From Nilaparvata lugens (Eukaryota > Arthropoda > Insecta > Hemiptera > Delphacidae), in the NCBI RefSeq assembly GCF_014356525.2, contig NC_052514.1, positions 1,593,831 through 1,657,830 of the forward strand: a stretch of DNA of 64,000 nucleotides, in the 5' to 3' direction. Positions 1 to 9,533 of this stretch are shown piece by piece (position 1 is the stretch's first letter; each line of letters begins with the position of its first letter). Under the pieces are notes generated by a model, which did not search any database, was not told the origin of the DNA, and was given only the letters and a program-made list of their open reading frames with translations. The position numbers were made by a program, and so were the translations under genes.

Positions 1-424
1 TAAAGTTACAGGAAGTAGAAAGATTCCAACTTAACCAAAACAAAAGCAAGAGCTACTTGATCATTCTGACTAATTATCATTCCTATTTTTAATTTATGAT
101 TTTAATTTGTCTTATATTGCCAGGTCCGACAAGACCTATGGCAAACACTTATAAAAATTAAACAAAACAAAAAATAACACTCCTAAATTCAAATACAATA
201 CATAATGAAAAATATTAGTGGGAATCGATACAATTGATGAAAAAAAATCTAGGCTAATTTATTGGATGGGCAGAATTCACAGGGGAGTCAAAATTTGAAA
301 AATACAAGTGGGAGGATATAAGGGCTTTGTGAGGGGTAAGGATGTAGTAGAATATGGAGGATTATGGATAAAAAAGGAACCCGGATTTTCGGTGGGGTTC
401 TACCACTCTAGCACCTTGGAGCTC
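1..424. other. AT-rich DNA without a recognisable feature
   Basis: I see no inverted repeat, retroposon tail or plausible coding frame here. It ends at a short GA dinucleotide run (about 425-446). Confidence 0.5.
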
Positions 425-446
425 AGAGAGAGAGAGAGAGAGAGAC
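425..446. repeat. GA dinucleotide microsatellite
   Basis: About eleven GA units in a row. The 447-780 interval to the right has a 112-codon open frame (466-804) with no recognisable domain; it runs into the tandem repeat that follows and is probably not a gene. Confidence 0.8.
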
Positions 447-780
447 AGAGAACAATCATGAAATTTTGGGAACTGATGAAGGAGTGAGGAAGACGGATAT
501 ACAAAAGGAGTGGTCTTTAATATTGGTTCCAACAAAAACATCTAAGCACCGCGAAGTTTGCCAGCTCAGTGCTTCATTTCTGGCGGTACTTCGCAAGTCC
601 TCATCAACTTCAGATCCCAAACTACCCTTCTCCTTAAACTTGACTCCGTTCAAAATAAACCCTCAAACTCCAAAATACAACCCCAAAATTGCACGCCCAG
701 ATGAAACAATAATAACGCATGTGGGAAATTTACAAGTTGGTCAGTCTGTGTTTTTGAATCGAGTTGAAGTTCCCGCGTTG

Positions 781-870
781 TCTCATTTTGGCGGTAAAGT
801 TTGAATAGAGATCATCATTTTGGCGGCAAAGCTTGAATAGAGATCATCATTTTGGCGGCAAAGTTTGAAT
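781..870. repeat. Tandem repeat, ~33-bp unit, about 2.7 copies
   Basis: The unit TCATTTTGGCGGCAAAG plus TTGAATAGAGATCA is repeated nearly three times with only one or two differences, which indicates recent local duplication. Confidence 0.85.
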
Positions 871-950
871 ATTTGACTTATTGCCAACTGATGAGACGAT
901 GAGAGAGATTCAGGGCTGCCAATGTAAACTTTCACAAATGATGAGAATCC

Positions 951-1018
951 TATAGTGAGGTCCACGTTATAACGGCAGTATTTGATTAGGATTGGTATTG
1001 TTGTCCTTGTCTTATTAA
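951..1018 (+). mobile_element. GTGAGG MITE, 5' end only
   Basis: The terminal sequence GTGAGGTCCACGTTATAA is followed by the usual GCAGTATTTGATTAG and TCCTTGTCTT segments. It breaks off just before the TTAA-flanked foldback at 1029. The rest of the MITE is missing. Confidence 0.8.
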
Positions 1019-1028
1019 GAGAGATTAA

Positions 1029-1192
1029 AGGTGCGTACAGATTTACGCGCCGCGAACATGAGCAATTCACTTTTAATCAGCTGATGCCAAGCTTTTTATA
1101 TCTGTATCTTACCGTTTCTGTAAAAATACAGATATAGTCAGCTGATTTAAAGTGAATTGCTCATGTTCGTGGCGCGTATATCTGTACGCACC
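1029..1192. mobile_element. TTAA-flanked foldback MITE (GGTGCGTACAG ends)
   Basis: This is an almost complete hairpin. Arms of roughly 70 bp start with GGTGCGTACAGA and contain CATGAGCAATTCACTTT and CAGCTGAT. TTAA lies directly outside both ends (1025-1028 and 1193-1196), as in piggyBac-type target duplication. The left end has one additional A. The termini do not start with the CCC typical of piggyBac, so the superfamily is inferred only from TTAA. A truncated relative is at 41664-41812. Confidence 0.75.
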
Positions 1193-1195
1193 TTA

Positions 1196-1792
1196 ATGTT
1201 TAAATGTTTGAATGTTCAAATGTTTGAATGTTCAAATGTTTATATGTTGCGCATTTACATCGAAACGCGGTAATAGATATTTATGAAATTTGACAGGTAT
1301 GTTTTTGATTGCGCGTCGACTTATATACAAGGTTTTTGGAGATTTTGCATTTCAAGGATAATATAAAAGGAAGAAGGAGCCTCCTTGATACGCCAATATT
1401 AGAGTAGAAATCAGACTATAGAATTATTCATCATGAATCAGCTGACAAGTTATTACACAGATGTGTGGAGAAGCCACATCTGTGAAATGTTTGAATGTTC
1501 AAATGTTTATATGTTGCGCATTTACATCGAAACGCGGTAATAGATATTTATGAAATTTGACAGGTATGTTTTTGATTGAGCGTCGACTTATATACAAGGT
1601 TTTTGGAGATTTTGCATTTCAAGGATAATATAAAAGGAAGAAGGAGCCTCCTTGATACGCCAATATTAGAGTAGAAATCAGACTATAGAATTATTCATCA
1701 TGAATCAGCTGACAAGTTATCACACAGATGTGTGGTGCTTGTGAATGAGAATACTGCGTGAGGTCTACTGTTCACAGAACTACTAGTAATTT
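1196..1792 (+). mobile_element. AAACGCGG element, two tandem copies
   Basis: Two nearly identical ~285-bp units lie head to tail (about 1204-1484 and 1489-1792). Each has TGTTTGAATGTTCAAATG runs, then GCGCATTTACATCGAAACGCGG, shown here as GCATTTACATCG plus AAACGCGG, then a tract ending GAATCAGCTGACAAGTTAT. They differ at only a few positions, for example GATTGCGCGTCGAC against GATTGAGCGTCGAC. Only the second unit continues to the 3' end (GTCTACTGTTCACAGAACTA). Other copies are at 5703-6150, 40478-40912 and 61625-62070. No coding capacity is kept. Confidence 0.8.
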
Positions 1793-2275
1793 GATAGGTT
1801 GCCCCCTCAATGGCGGATTTCATTTCCAAGTACAACACTAGCGCTGCATGTGAGTCTATGCATCTTTAAGGTCTTTGATTCTATGCAATTGACGACTCAA
1901 TAGAATTTGAACTATGACACTGCTTTCTGGATCGGCGGCGAGTTCTACAACCCAGGGTGCTCTCTCGTAAACAACCAACTTATAATATTTCTTAAACTCG
2001 ACATCAGGTGTGGGGTTGAGGTAGTAAATTCGCCATTAGAATACCTTTGTTGTAAGGGGGTACAGAAGGGGGCAATTAAGGGTTATCCTTGTGGAAAATA
2101 GCTAGCCGAGATAAAGTCGTCATAAAGCTAAAAATGCATAATGGCCGCCTGCCTATCTACTGTAATGGATAGCATCATGGCTCCACCTCTGTGTACAGAA
2201 CTGCTACCAGATTTAAGGCCTTTTTCTGGCCTACTAAATTAGGCAGACTACTCTACTTCTTTATTCCCACCTTCT
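1793..2275. other. Unassigned interval
   Basis: No repeat shared with the rest of the window and no inverted repeat seen. A 64-codon open frame (1907-2101) has no recognisable domain and no sign of splice context. It could be degraded transposon or unique DNA. Confidence 0.4.
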
Positions 2276-2350
2276 TTTCTTCTTCTTCTTCTTCTTCTTC
2301 TTCTTCTTCTTCTTCTTCTTCTTCTCCTTGTCCTTCTCCTTCGTCTTCTT
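2276..2350. repeat. TTC trinucleotide tract
   Basis: A TTC run of about 20 units with a degenerate CT-rich right edge. The serine-rich open frame over it (2191-2421) is an artefact of the tract. Confidence 0.9.
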
Positions 2351-2945
2351 CTCCTTATTCTCCTTTACCCCTTCACCACTCTACTGTACCACTCACACCC
2401 ATCCCACCCCCAACCTACTAGCTTCTTAATTTAAAGAGGCTTTTCTTTTGTACTTTTTCCTGCTCGGTAAAATCCAGCCCATTACAACGTACAAAGCAAG
2501 TCCCGCTGGAGAAAACTGAATTTTCCTCCATGGACCAACTCTCGACACTAATGCGTTTTCTTTTAATTTCCTCTGCGCATTTTCCTAGAGCGGAAAATCT
2601 TTGTAACGGACACTTTTCTTCTTGCAATCAATTAGGCCCGTTTTGAATAATATGACAATTATGAGGTTATTATCATAAAATGCTTGGTGAGATTTACTTA
2701 GAACTTTAGAACTGTCATCCTTAGATACATTGTAGTTTTTCATAGCTTTCTTCCAGTTTCAAATGAATCTTATATGAGAAACGTAGAATAAGGTTTCATA
2801 AGAATGTTTGCAAAGATAAATCGGTTTGAATGCAATTATGACATTATTCTGCGAAATTTGAGTGAAATAATTATTTTATTCTACAAATAATTTTGCAAAA
2901 CCTCCCTTTTATAGCTGATAATAATAAGAGTATAAGTGGTATTAC
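2351..2945. other. Unassigned interval
   Basis: CT-rich at first, then ordinary AT-rich sequence. I see no shared repeat, no terminal repeat and no convincing reading frame. Confidence 0.4.
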
Positions 2946-2946
2946 T

Positions 2947-3786
2947 ATAATAAGGTTCACGTTATAATGGCTGGGAGAACAGTGACGCCGGTATATCTGC
3001 TTTGCCACCGCCTTCAGCTGATACCGGTATATCTTAAGCTGCGTACACATATACGCACTTCCAACGCGCACCGAGCACGCTCCGCCTTCGTACCGCCCTC
3101 GTACCGCCCTCGTTCCTCCATCGTACCACAGTCGCTCCACCCGCGCACCCATCATGAACGTTATGGAAGATGTTAAGGTGCGTACAGACTTTCGCTCTGC
3201 TCCGCAACCGAACGTCACTCCGGCAGAGCGATTGATGATCGACCGGGGAGCAACAGTGGTTCGACCGGGGAACGCCAGAAGATCTAAAGCTGCGTACACA
3301 TATTCGCGCTTCCAACCCGCACCGAGCACGCTCCTCCCTCGTACCGCCCTCGTTCCGCCCTCGTACCACCATCGAACCACAGTCGCTCCACCCACGCACC
3401 CATCATGAACGTTACGGAAGATGTTAGATCTTCTCGCGTTCCCCGGTCGAACCACTGTTGCTCCCCGGTCGATCATCAATCGCTCTGCTGGAGTGACGTT
3501 CGGTTGCGGAGCAGAGCGAAAGTCTGTACGCACCTTAAGATATCTGTTCAGTCTTGATTGAAATAATCAATTATATCCTATCCGCCAACAAATCATAGTT
3601 TTTAGTAATTTTATGATAAATGTTGATAATCGAGATTGAATTTTATTAAATTAATTATGTCTCTATATTGCTAAATTGTAGCAATGTTATAAAAGGATAG
3701 CGCTATCTGCTTTGTCGAATTATAGACAAGGACAGCAACACCAATGTCAATCAAATACTGCCATTATAATTTTGACCTCACTATAT
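2947..3786 (-). mobile_element. GTGAGG MITE, split by a TTAA insertion
   Basis: The left part (2947-3037) is the 3' half of the MITE in reverse, starting GGTTCACGTTATAATGG and reaching GATACCGGTATATC. The right part (3535-3786) resumes and finishes with GACCTCACTATA. The two halves join correctly when the foldback at 3038-3534 is taken out, so the MITE is the older element. Confidence 0.8.
3038..3534. mobile_element. Rearranged TTAA-flanked foldback, four blocks
   Basis: TTAA occurs immediately outside both ends (3034-3037, 3535-3538). Inside are four blocks: a ~135-bp block (3038-3172, starting GCTGCGTACACATATACGC), a ~108-bp block (3177-3284, starting GGTGCGTACAGACTTTCGC), a second direct copy of the first block (3289-3420), and an inverted copy of the second block (3424-3534). 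TTAA also lies at the inner junction 3173-3176. The block is GC-rich compared with its surroundings and gives rise to spurious open frames on both strands (for example 2871-3533 minus and 3154-3408 plus). Confidence 0.75.
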
Positions 3787-3851
3787 TATACACAAATACA
3801 TTATCCTATTTTCACTAAATAGTGATTAACATCAACGTTTATTTATAAACA

Positions 3852-4485
3852 ACTAGCCGTCAGGCTCGCTTCGCTCGCCATATCCGTCTAGCCAAGAATG
3901 AGATCAGCAGGCTCGCTTCGCTCGCCCGCATTTTTCATTTGAGCATTTTTATCATATGTTGGGACGATCCAGTCGGGGGTCCAGACTAAACGGATATGGC
4001 GAGCGGAGCGAGCCTGACGGCTAGTGATATAATATTCCCAGGAATAGCTCTGATTGAAGTAGCAGTGCCCAGTCAATTTTTCCACGATGAATGCATTTCA
4101 ATCTACAACTTGGTGCCAACCTAACAAAGTCAACTCAACTTAATGCCAACCTGACAAAATTATTAATTTAGTTACCAGTTAACAACTGTTTCGAAGAGCT
4201 ACTCTCTCTATATTATAGTTCTATATTAACATATGGTATGACCTTTTTCAATTATATTAAGAGAATAAGAAGAATATACATGCTAAAGGCGAACTTTAAA
4301 CCCTTAAAAACCACCCTTAGAGTTGAAATATTGCCAAAAGATTTCTCAGTGCGCCTCTAAAGGGCTAACTGAACATACCTACCAAATTTGAACGTTTTTG
4401 GTCCGGTAAATTTTTAGTTCTGCGAGTGAGTGAGTCAGTCAGTCAGTCAGTCAGTCAGTGCCATTTCGCTTTTATAAATATAGAT
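3852..4485 (+). mobile_element. CTAGCC composite element, copy 1
   Basis: The element has two modules. The first (3852-4025) is a foldback whose arms begin ACTAGCCGTCAGGCTCGC and carry CGAGCGAAGCGAG and GGACGATCCAGTCGGGGG. The second (about 4026-4485) is a ~460-bp non-inverted module with GCCAACCTAACAAAGTC, CTCTAAAGGGC, CATACCTACCAAATTTGAAC, and a GTGAGTGAGTCAGTCAGT microsatellite, ending CATTTCGCTTTTATA. The modules occur in the same order in all complete copies (11874, 15612, 33069). This looks like a non-autonomous transposon; a Helitron/Helentron-type origin is possible but not shown. Confidence 0.8.
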
Positions 4486-4500
4486 GAAGAAGAAGAAGAA

Positions 4501-4531
<31 letters not shown>

Positions 4532-4557
4532 AAGAAGAAGAAGAAGAAGAAGAAGAA

Positions 4558-4589
<32 letters not shown>

Positions 4590-4597
4590 AGAAGATG
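4485..4597. repeat. GAA trinucleotide tract
   Basis: About 35 GAA units, directly abutting the AT-rich 3' end of the CTAGCC composite (ATAGAT then GAAGAAG). The array therefore sits exactly at an element boundary. Confidence 0.9.
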
Positions 4598-4697
4598 ATG
4601 ATAGTGGTGGCCCATTCCCAATAAATATTAATATTTTATTTCACAGGATGTTTGTATTTAAGCTGACAGGTTTACAACCAACAGTTTATACGACACT

Positions 4698-4826
4698 TTA
4701 GGGAGGTCCACGTTATAATGACAATGTAGAAAGATAGGAAAACAGCGATTCCGATTTTCTGCCTTTCCACCGCCTTCTATGGAGGATAGCTGACTCCGGT
4801 ATATGTGATTGAATATTAACTGTTTA
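4698..4826 (-). mobile_element. GTGAGG MITE, truncated 3' end
   Basis: It begins GGGAGGTCCACGTTATAATG, then has GAAAGATAGG, CTTTCCACCGCCTTCTAT and GACTCCGGTATATG. It stops at GAATATTAACTGTTTA; the remaining two thirds are absent. Confidence 0.75.
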
Positions 4827-5424
4827 CATCAGACACTAGACGACCTGACAGGTCATGGGGATAGTCTTGTGCGAGGGGGGGGGTTGGAAACGATGTTTGT
4901 TTTTTGAATATCCTCTCATTAATCGCTTTCTGTTTGCTGGGATGGTTTTTAGAGGGTGAGGGTTTATTTAGTTGAGGGGTGAGTGGTGTAGAGTAGGATT
5001 TTTATAGGGGTATAAGGGGGTGATACAGTTGAGGGTTACGGGTGGGTAACAGGAATATTTCCAGGGTGGGTGACAGAAATATTTCCAACATTCTTTCTAA
5101 TCATAAACGTTGTCCGTCGTTTGACATTGTCCAGAGAGCAGACAGGGTGTTGGGTTGTTGGAGCGCATTTTATTGCAGCTTTTATTAGAATTTAGAATGC
5201 GTTGCTCGTAAAGTTTGAGCCGAAAATCGTACATCAAAGCGGTGCTGATTTTTCAATCTAATCACGAGATATTGAGTTGTTCCCGGACAAAGCTGTCGGG
5301 TTATTTGAATGGATTTCCATGATTCATGGCTGTGTCAGTGATTTAGGCAACTGTGAACTTAAATTTGCAGAGAATTCTGGTGCCATATTGCTGAGTAGGC
5401 CTACAATAATCTTTATCATTGACA
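4827..5424. other. Unassigned interval with a G-rich strand
   Basis: Positions 4850-5080 are unusually rich in runs of G, including one run of nine or more at about 4876. I see no shared repeat. A 62-codon frame (5277-5465) overlaps the next element and has no recognisable domain. Confidence 0.4.
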
Positions 5425-5699
5425 AAACCATAGAGCAACAAAAGCGTGGATATCCCATGGTATAGGGCGTTTATGTCGCAACTTTTACTGTTATCTCAAG
5501 CCGATTACTGTCAATTATTGTCGATTTTCACTGTTTTGACCGGGTGAGAGTGTATGAACGGCACAATATGAGAGACTACCAGCGTCATAAAGCTACACGG
5601 GAAAGAACTACGTGAACTATAGGCTTGAGATAACAGTAAAAGTTGCGACATAAACGCCCTATACCATGGGATATCTACTTACGCTATTGTTTCTCTATG
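5425..5699. mobile_element. CCATGGTATAGGGCG foldback, copy 1
   Basis: The arms are about 75 bp and near-perfect: the left arm has CCATGGTATAGGGCGTTTAT then TGTTATCTCAAGCC, and the right arm repeats them inverted and ends GCTATTGTTTCTCTATG. The centre has GGGTGAGAGTGTATGAACGG and GAGACTACCAGCGTCAT. Other copies are at 16560, 34416 (interrupted), 39285 and 63656. No coding content. Confidence 0.85.
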
Positions 5700-5702
5700 A
5701 CA

Positions 5703-6150
5703 AAACTTAGTGAAGTCTATGTTTCAACTCGGATTTTCTTTTGTCTGTCTGTATGTAACGCGATTACGGCCAAACGCGTTAATAGAATTCTATGAGATTT
5801 GGCAGGAGTATTCCTTATTCAACTGCGCGTCGATGTATACACAAGTTTTTTGGAAATTTTCTTATTTTAAGGACAATATAAAAAGAAAAGGAATTCCTTT
5901 ATACTCTGATATCACTATATATATCATCTACTTTGAAGATAGGATCAATCAGACTATAGAATTATTCATAATCAATCAGCTGAGAAGTGGATTATTCATT
6001 GCAAGCATTACACAAATGTAACTGGATAAGTTAGTGAGGTTTTGATCTTGGAGAAAACAAATAACAGTTTTTGAGAGTAAATTATGATTCAACTGAATCA
6101 ACTAGAACAGGTGACATCAGATACTTGTGGATGAGAAAACTGCGTGAGGT
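5703..6150 (+). mobile_element. AAACGCGG element, diverged copy with an open frame
   Basis: This copy has GTAACGCGATTACGG, CAAACGCGTTAATAG and GCGCGTCGATGTATACAC and ends near ATACTTGTGGATGAG. It contains a 103-codon open frame (5710-6021). The other copies align in the same frame but have stops, for example where this one reads Glu-Ile-Trp. Either the frame is a chance survivor or this copy is nearer an ancestral coding segment; I cannot tell from one window. It is cut at its right end by the retroposon with a TTC run at 6151. Confidence 0.65.
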
Positions 6151-6164
6151 CTTCTTCTTCTTCT

Positions 6165-6576
6165 TCAATCGTCCGATTGGTTGGCAGCTTTCCATCTTTG
6201 TCTGTCCAGAGCCAGCTGTTTTAGTTGGGTATAGCTCTGGACCCCAAGATCCCGGGTTATCTGCTTCAAATATTGTAGCCGGGGTCTTCCACGAGCCCGT
6301 TGTCCACTGATTGCACCTTCCAGTATTGTTAGCGTGAATTCACTGTGTCTTATAATATGTCCTATCCAAGAATGCCGTCTGTCCCTAAGGATTTCAATAG
6401 AGTTTTTTGTGTCTCTTCAGCCCTTTGAAATACTTCTTCATTTGTTATCCTATCGGTTCATTTTATTTTCAGCATTCGCCTCCAACACCATACTTCAAAT
6501 GCATTAATTGCCTTTCCTTCGCCTTACCGATAGTCCATGTCTCTGAGCCATATAGTGCAATACCAGATACAACTCT
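6165..6576 (-). pseudogene. Non-LTR retrotransposon reverse transcriptase C-terminal remnant, RTE-like
   Basis: Read on the minus strand, this region encodes the conserved tail that follows the reverse transcriptase domain in RTE-like non-LTR retrotransposons. In order it shows IALYGSETWTIGKAKERQ, then FEVWCWRRMLKI, DRITNEEVFQRAEE, then RHSWIGHIIRH and ARGRPRLQYLKQITRDLG, ending WKAANQSDD and a stop at 6165-6167. Two frameshifts (after the ERQ segment, and after the RAEETQ segment) and one in-frame TGA where a Trp is expected show it is dead. The 5' part, including the catalytic palm, is absent. The stop codon is fused to a (GAA)n tail (6151-6166 as TTC), which fits an RTE 3' terminus with almost no UTR. 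The clade is inferred from the motif pattern and could be a neighbouring one. Confidence 0.8.
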
Positions 6577-6777
6577 TATACACACGTATGGGATAGTAAA
6601 TTCACGGATGACGCATCATCACGTCTCAACTACTCAACTGATTAACTTGAAATTTTGCATATAGATTCCTTATTTACCGAGAATGGTTATAAGCCTATTT
6701 TCAATTCTTCAAGACTTCTTTATGTCAAGATTTCAGTCTTTCAAGTTTCTAATTGCACCCTTGCGGAGCACGAATTG
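6577..6777 (-). mobile_element. ACCCGTGCTCC element, copy 1
   Basis: In reverse, this copy has CGTATGGGATAG, GACGCATCATCACGTCTCAA and GAATGGTTATAAGCCTATTT and ends with TGCGGAGCACGAATT. It abuts the reverse transcriptase remnant directly. Other copies are at 15094, 15354, 51105 and 60146. Non-coding. Confidence 0.75.
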
Positions 6778-7588
6778 ATTACATTAAGTAGGTACTTTCC
6801 AAGGAGAGGAACAGAGTAACCCAAAAACCAATCAATTATACCGTGATAATAAACGTGTTATGTAACAAAATATGACCTCAAACAGAACTTAACAGCCCAT
6901 ACACTGCAATCTTTTTCCCAAGGATTACAGTGACCAATAACGCCCCGAATTTGTGTGACAACCTCTGGCTATTCTAGCGTCTGGTGCCACAAAAATACCC
7001 TTAATACCCAAACAAAATACCCGTAATATCCAAATACCCATAATGCTGTTGGATTATTTCCACATTGTTTAGCTGGTGATAAGTTAAGACTGGAAGGGGT
7101 AGGTTACAAGTTTTAAAAGGGAGGTTTGAAGTTTATGTGAGAGAGGGTAGATGAGGAGAAGGAAGAGGTGGAGGAGGAGGAAGAGGAAGAGTAGAAGGGG
7201 GTAGTTGCAGCGAGTTAAGCCTCGTGGAAAAGGTCTGTTGGTCACCGGGTGTTCTGTTCGTTTTTTCTCCCTTTTTTATTTATTTTTTCGGGGGATGAAA
7301 TAAAAATAAGCGATACTTGTTTTCATCCCCTCCCGCACGACCACTTCTCACTTCAAGCTGTAACATAAATTTAAGCGTTGCTCTCAGTTTCCCCCACCAC
7401 CACTCCATAAACCGTTGCAATGCTAGGGGTGAATTCCCCTCGCTGGAGGGGTTGGTGTAAATGCTTGTGAAGTGGAGTTATTGGTGGTGGTAGAAGTATA
7501 GAGTGAAAAAGACAAGAAGAGATGTAGATAGAAAGAAGCAGAGAAGAAGGAGAGAGAAAGATAAAGTAGCAGAGAAGTAGGAGAAGTG
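6778..7588. other. Unassigned interval with purine-rich patches
   Basis: Purine-rich stretches lie at about 7137-7196 and 7500-7590. I found no shared element, terminal repeat or credible reading frame. Confidence 0.4.
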
Positions 7589-8016
7589 AAGTGGGTTTTT
7601 AATTTTGTATTACAATTTTTTAAATAAGTGCAATATTTCTAAAGTTTTTAATTCATTGTGATACATTCTGTGATTCATTCAGAGTATAATCAACCACGTA
7701 GGTTTTTATTTTGTATTAAAATTTTTTAAATAAGTGCAATATTTCTAAAGTTTTTAATTTATTGTGATACACTCTGTGATTCATTCAGAGTATAAAATCA
7801 ACCTTCAAAATTCGAAATTTTAAATCATCATTCCTGAACCGAAAATCAAGTAACGAAGCAGTGTGTGATTAACCTTATATCATAACCTTATCTTTTCGAC
7901 AACATTAACATTTATCAAAATCTTTGGAGAGAAATAGTACAGGCTCAGCCTAGTTTTTCCTTCAATGTCATAATTTTGTATTATGATTATAGTATTTTAT
8001 ACAATAAATGAATGAA
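7589..8016 (+). mobile_element. Retroposon 3' tail with stem-loop, copy 1
   Basis: The 5' part is duplicated in tandem (about 7589-7697 and 7703-7806; shared TAAATAAGTGCAATATTTC). Then come CAAGTAACGAAGCAGTGTG and a stem-loop at 7926-7960 (stem GGAGAGAAA with TTTTTCC, apical AGGCT with AGCCT), and an end of ACAATAAATGAATGAA. A close relative without the duplication is at 53500-53790. I read it as the 3' UTR of a non-LTR retrotransposon or SINE. No coding sequence is left. Confidence 0.7.
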
Positions 8017-8235
8017 GCAAGAATAAAAAAAGTGGGAGATAAAAATGAAAATGGAAGAAGGAACTCCCTGAGATCGTTCAAAGAGGAAAGAAAAATCATC
8101 TAGTAAACATCCATGAAAGAGTGAATTTGAAGAAAAGGATTATATAATTTATCGGCCTAGCTTTCTTCAATTTCATTCCTTGAAACCTCTCATCTTCCTA
8201 AGATTTGAAATAAGAGTTTTGAGATGGCAGTTCCT

Positions 8236-8410
8236 ACTCATGAATGGCACAAAATGGCGGACGATTACAACATGACTACGTAGCTCAGCCAATAGGAGAG
8301 CAGCTATAGAAAGTTGTGAGAATATATGGGAGGAGTGAGTCTACGTCACTCTATAGCTGTCAGCCAATCACAGCCACGCATTATCGAAACTTGTTTATGA
8401 ACCGTCCAAC
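8236..8410 (+). repeat. CCAAT-bearing repeat, copy 1
   Basis: Contains CTCAGCCAATAGGAGAGC, TGGGAGGAGTGAGTCTACG and GTCAGCCAATCACAGCC in order. The same series is found inverted at 14386-14525 and, more diverged, at 27352-27490. The two CAGCCAAT motifs match the NF-Y (CCAAT) box core. Whether it is a dispersed promoter fragment or a MITE end is unknown. Confidence 0.65.
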
Positions 8411-8507
8411 TGAGAAAAAGACCAACTAACTAGCCTAATAAAATTTGAAAATTTGTAAGCCTGTGGTACTTGTCTGTGAGTTGTGTAATTCTGAATAATA
8501 ATCTAGG

Positions 8508-9533
8508 CTATATATAAAAGCGAAATTGCACTCACTCACTCACTAGTAAAAAAAAAGTGAATTCGTATGGCTTTTGTTGGTGGGGAGTCCCTTGCGGGAA
8601 GGTCCCACCGCCTGAATAAGCCGTCAATGGGCCTTACGACTGTCATACTTCAGCCGGGACCGACAGTTTAACGTGCCCATCCGATAACACGGGAGTGATC
8701 TGGTTATAAACTTTTGGTAATGAGAGGGGTCACTCACTGACTGACTCACTCACTCACTCGCAGAACTAAAAATCTACCGGACCAAAAACGTTCAAAATTT
8801 GGTAGGTATGTTCAGTTGGCCCTTTAGAGGCGCACTAAGAAATCTTTTGGCGATATTTTAACTCTAAGGGTGGTTTTTAAGGGTTTGAAGTTATTTTAGC
8901 ATTTTTGGCATGTATATTCTTCTTATTTCAATATCTTGAAATTATAATTGAAATGTCCATACCATATGTTAATATAGAACTATAATCTAGAGAGAGTACC
9001 TCTTCGAAACAGTTGTTCTGGTGACTAAATTAAAAATTTTGTCACGTTGGCAATAAGTTGAGTTGACTTTGTTAGGTTGGCACCAAGTTGAAGATTGAAA
9101 TGCATTAATCCAGGACCACCTAAATACCAATTTATCCAATTATCCAAAATTAGCGTTTTCTCAGCTTTTCTGCGTTTCCTCACCTTTCTGTCCAGTACAC
9201 AGGTTAAGCTGAAGTAGAAGAATTTTGTTCGCCAAAGATACGCCGATATAGTAACAGGTGTTTTTCGAGATCAAATTGACATAATACGTTCAAATTCGGT
9301 ACAGAGGCTCCGCTGAGGTCTACATGCAGGCGAGCGAAGCGAGCCCGCTGATCTCATTTTTGGACAATCCAGTCGGGGGTTCAGAATTCGGTACAGAGGT
9401 TTCGCTGTGGTCTACATGCAGGCGAGCGAAGCGAGCCCGCTGATCTCATTTTTGGACGATACAGTCGGGGGTCCAGGGGGCGGAGCCCCCTGGCTAGACG
9501 GATATGGCGAGCGAAGCGAGCCTGACGGCTAGT
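8508..9533 (-). mobile_element. CTAGCC composite element, copy 2, interrupted and rearranged
   Basis: The non-inverted module is at 8508-8544 and 8731-9110, split by a retroposon fragment in its CACTCACT microsatellite. The foldback module follows at about 9294-9533. A ~90-bp piece of it is duplicated in tandem (9294-9383 and 9384-9473, both with TTCGGTACAGAGG and GCAGGCGAGCGAAGCGAGC). The 9111-9293 segment between the modules is absent from other copies and is not recognised. Confidence 0.7.
8545..8730 (-). mobile_element. Retroposon 3' fragment inserted in the CTAGCC element
   Basis: On the minus strand it has CGGATGGGCACGTTAAAC, TGTCGGTCCCGGCTG and GGGACTCCCCACCAACAAAA and ends in a short T/A run. 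CACTCACT lies on both sides, so target duplication cannot be told from the host microsatellite. A relative of the CGGATGG...CCCGGCTG part is at 21357-21390. It probably derives from a non-LTR element 3' UTR. Confidence 0.55.

Noticed and set aside
466..804. 112-codon open frame starting MGTDEGVRKTDIQ
   Set aside because: No recognisable domain, and it ends inside a 33-bp tandem repeat. Not enough to call a gene, though a single exon cannot be excluded.
2871..3533. 220-codon minus frame with repeated VVRxxYEGGTRAVRG-like segments
   Set aside because: The repetition comes from the direct and inverted blocks of the TTAA foldback; the frame crosses two different elements.
3852..4485. Firm assignment of the CTAGCC composite to Helitrons
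   Set aside because: CTAG and microsatellite features are suggestive, but I could not show the A-T target, a 3' hairpin at fixed distance, or a Rep/helicase relative.
5710..6021. 103-codon frame as a real gene
   Set aside because: It lies in a repetitive element whose other copies have stops in the same frame. It is noted under the element instead.
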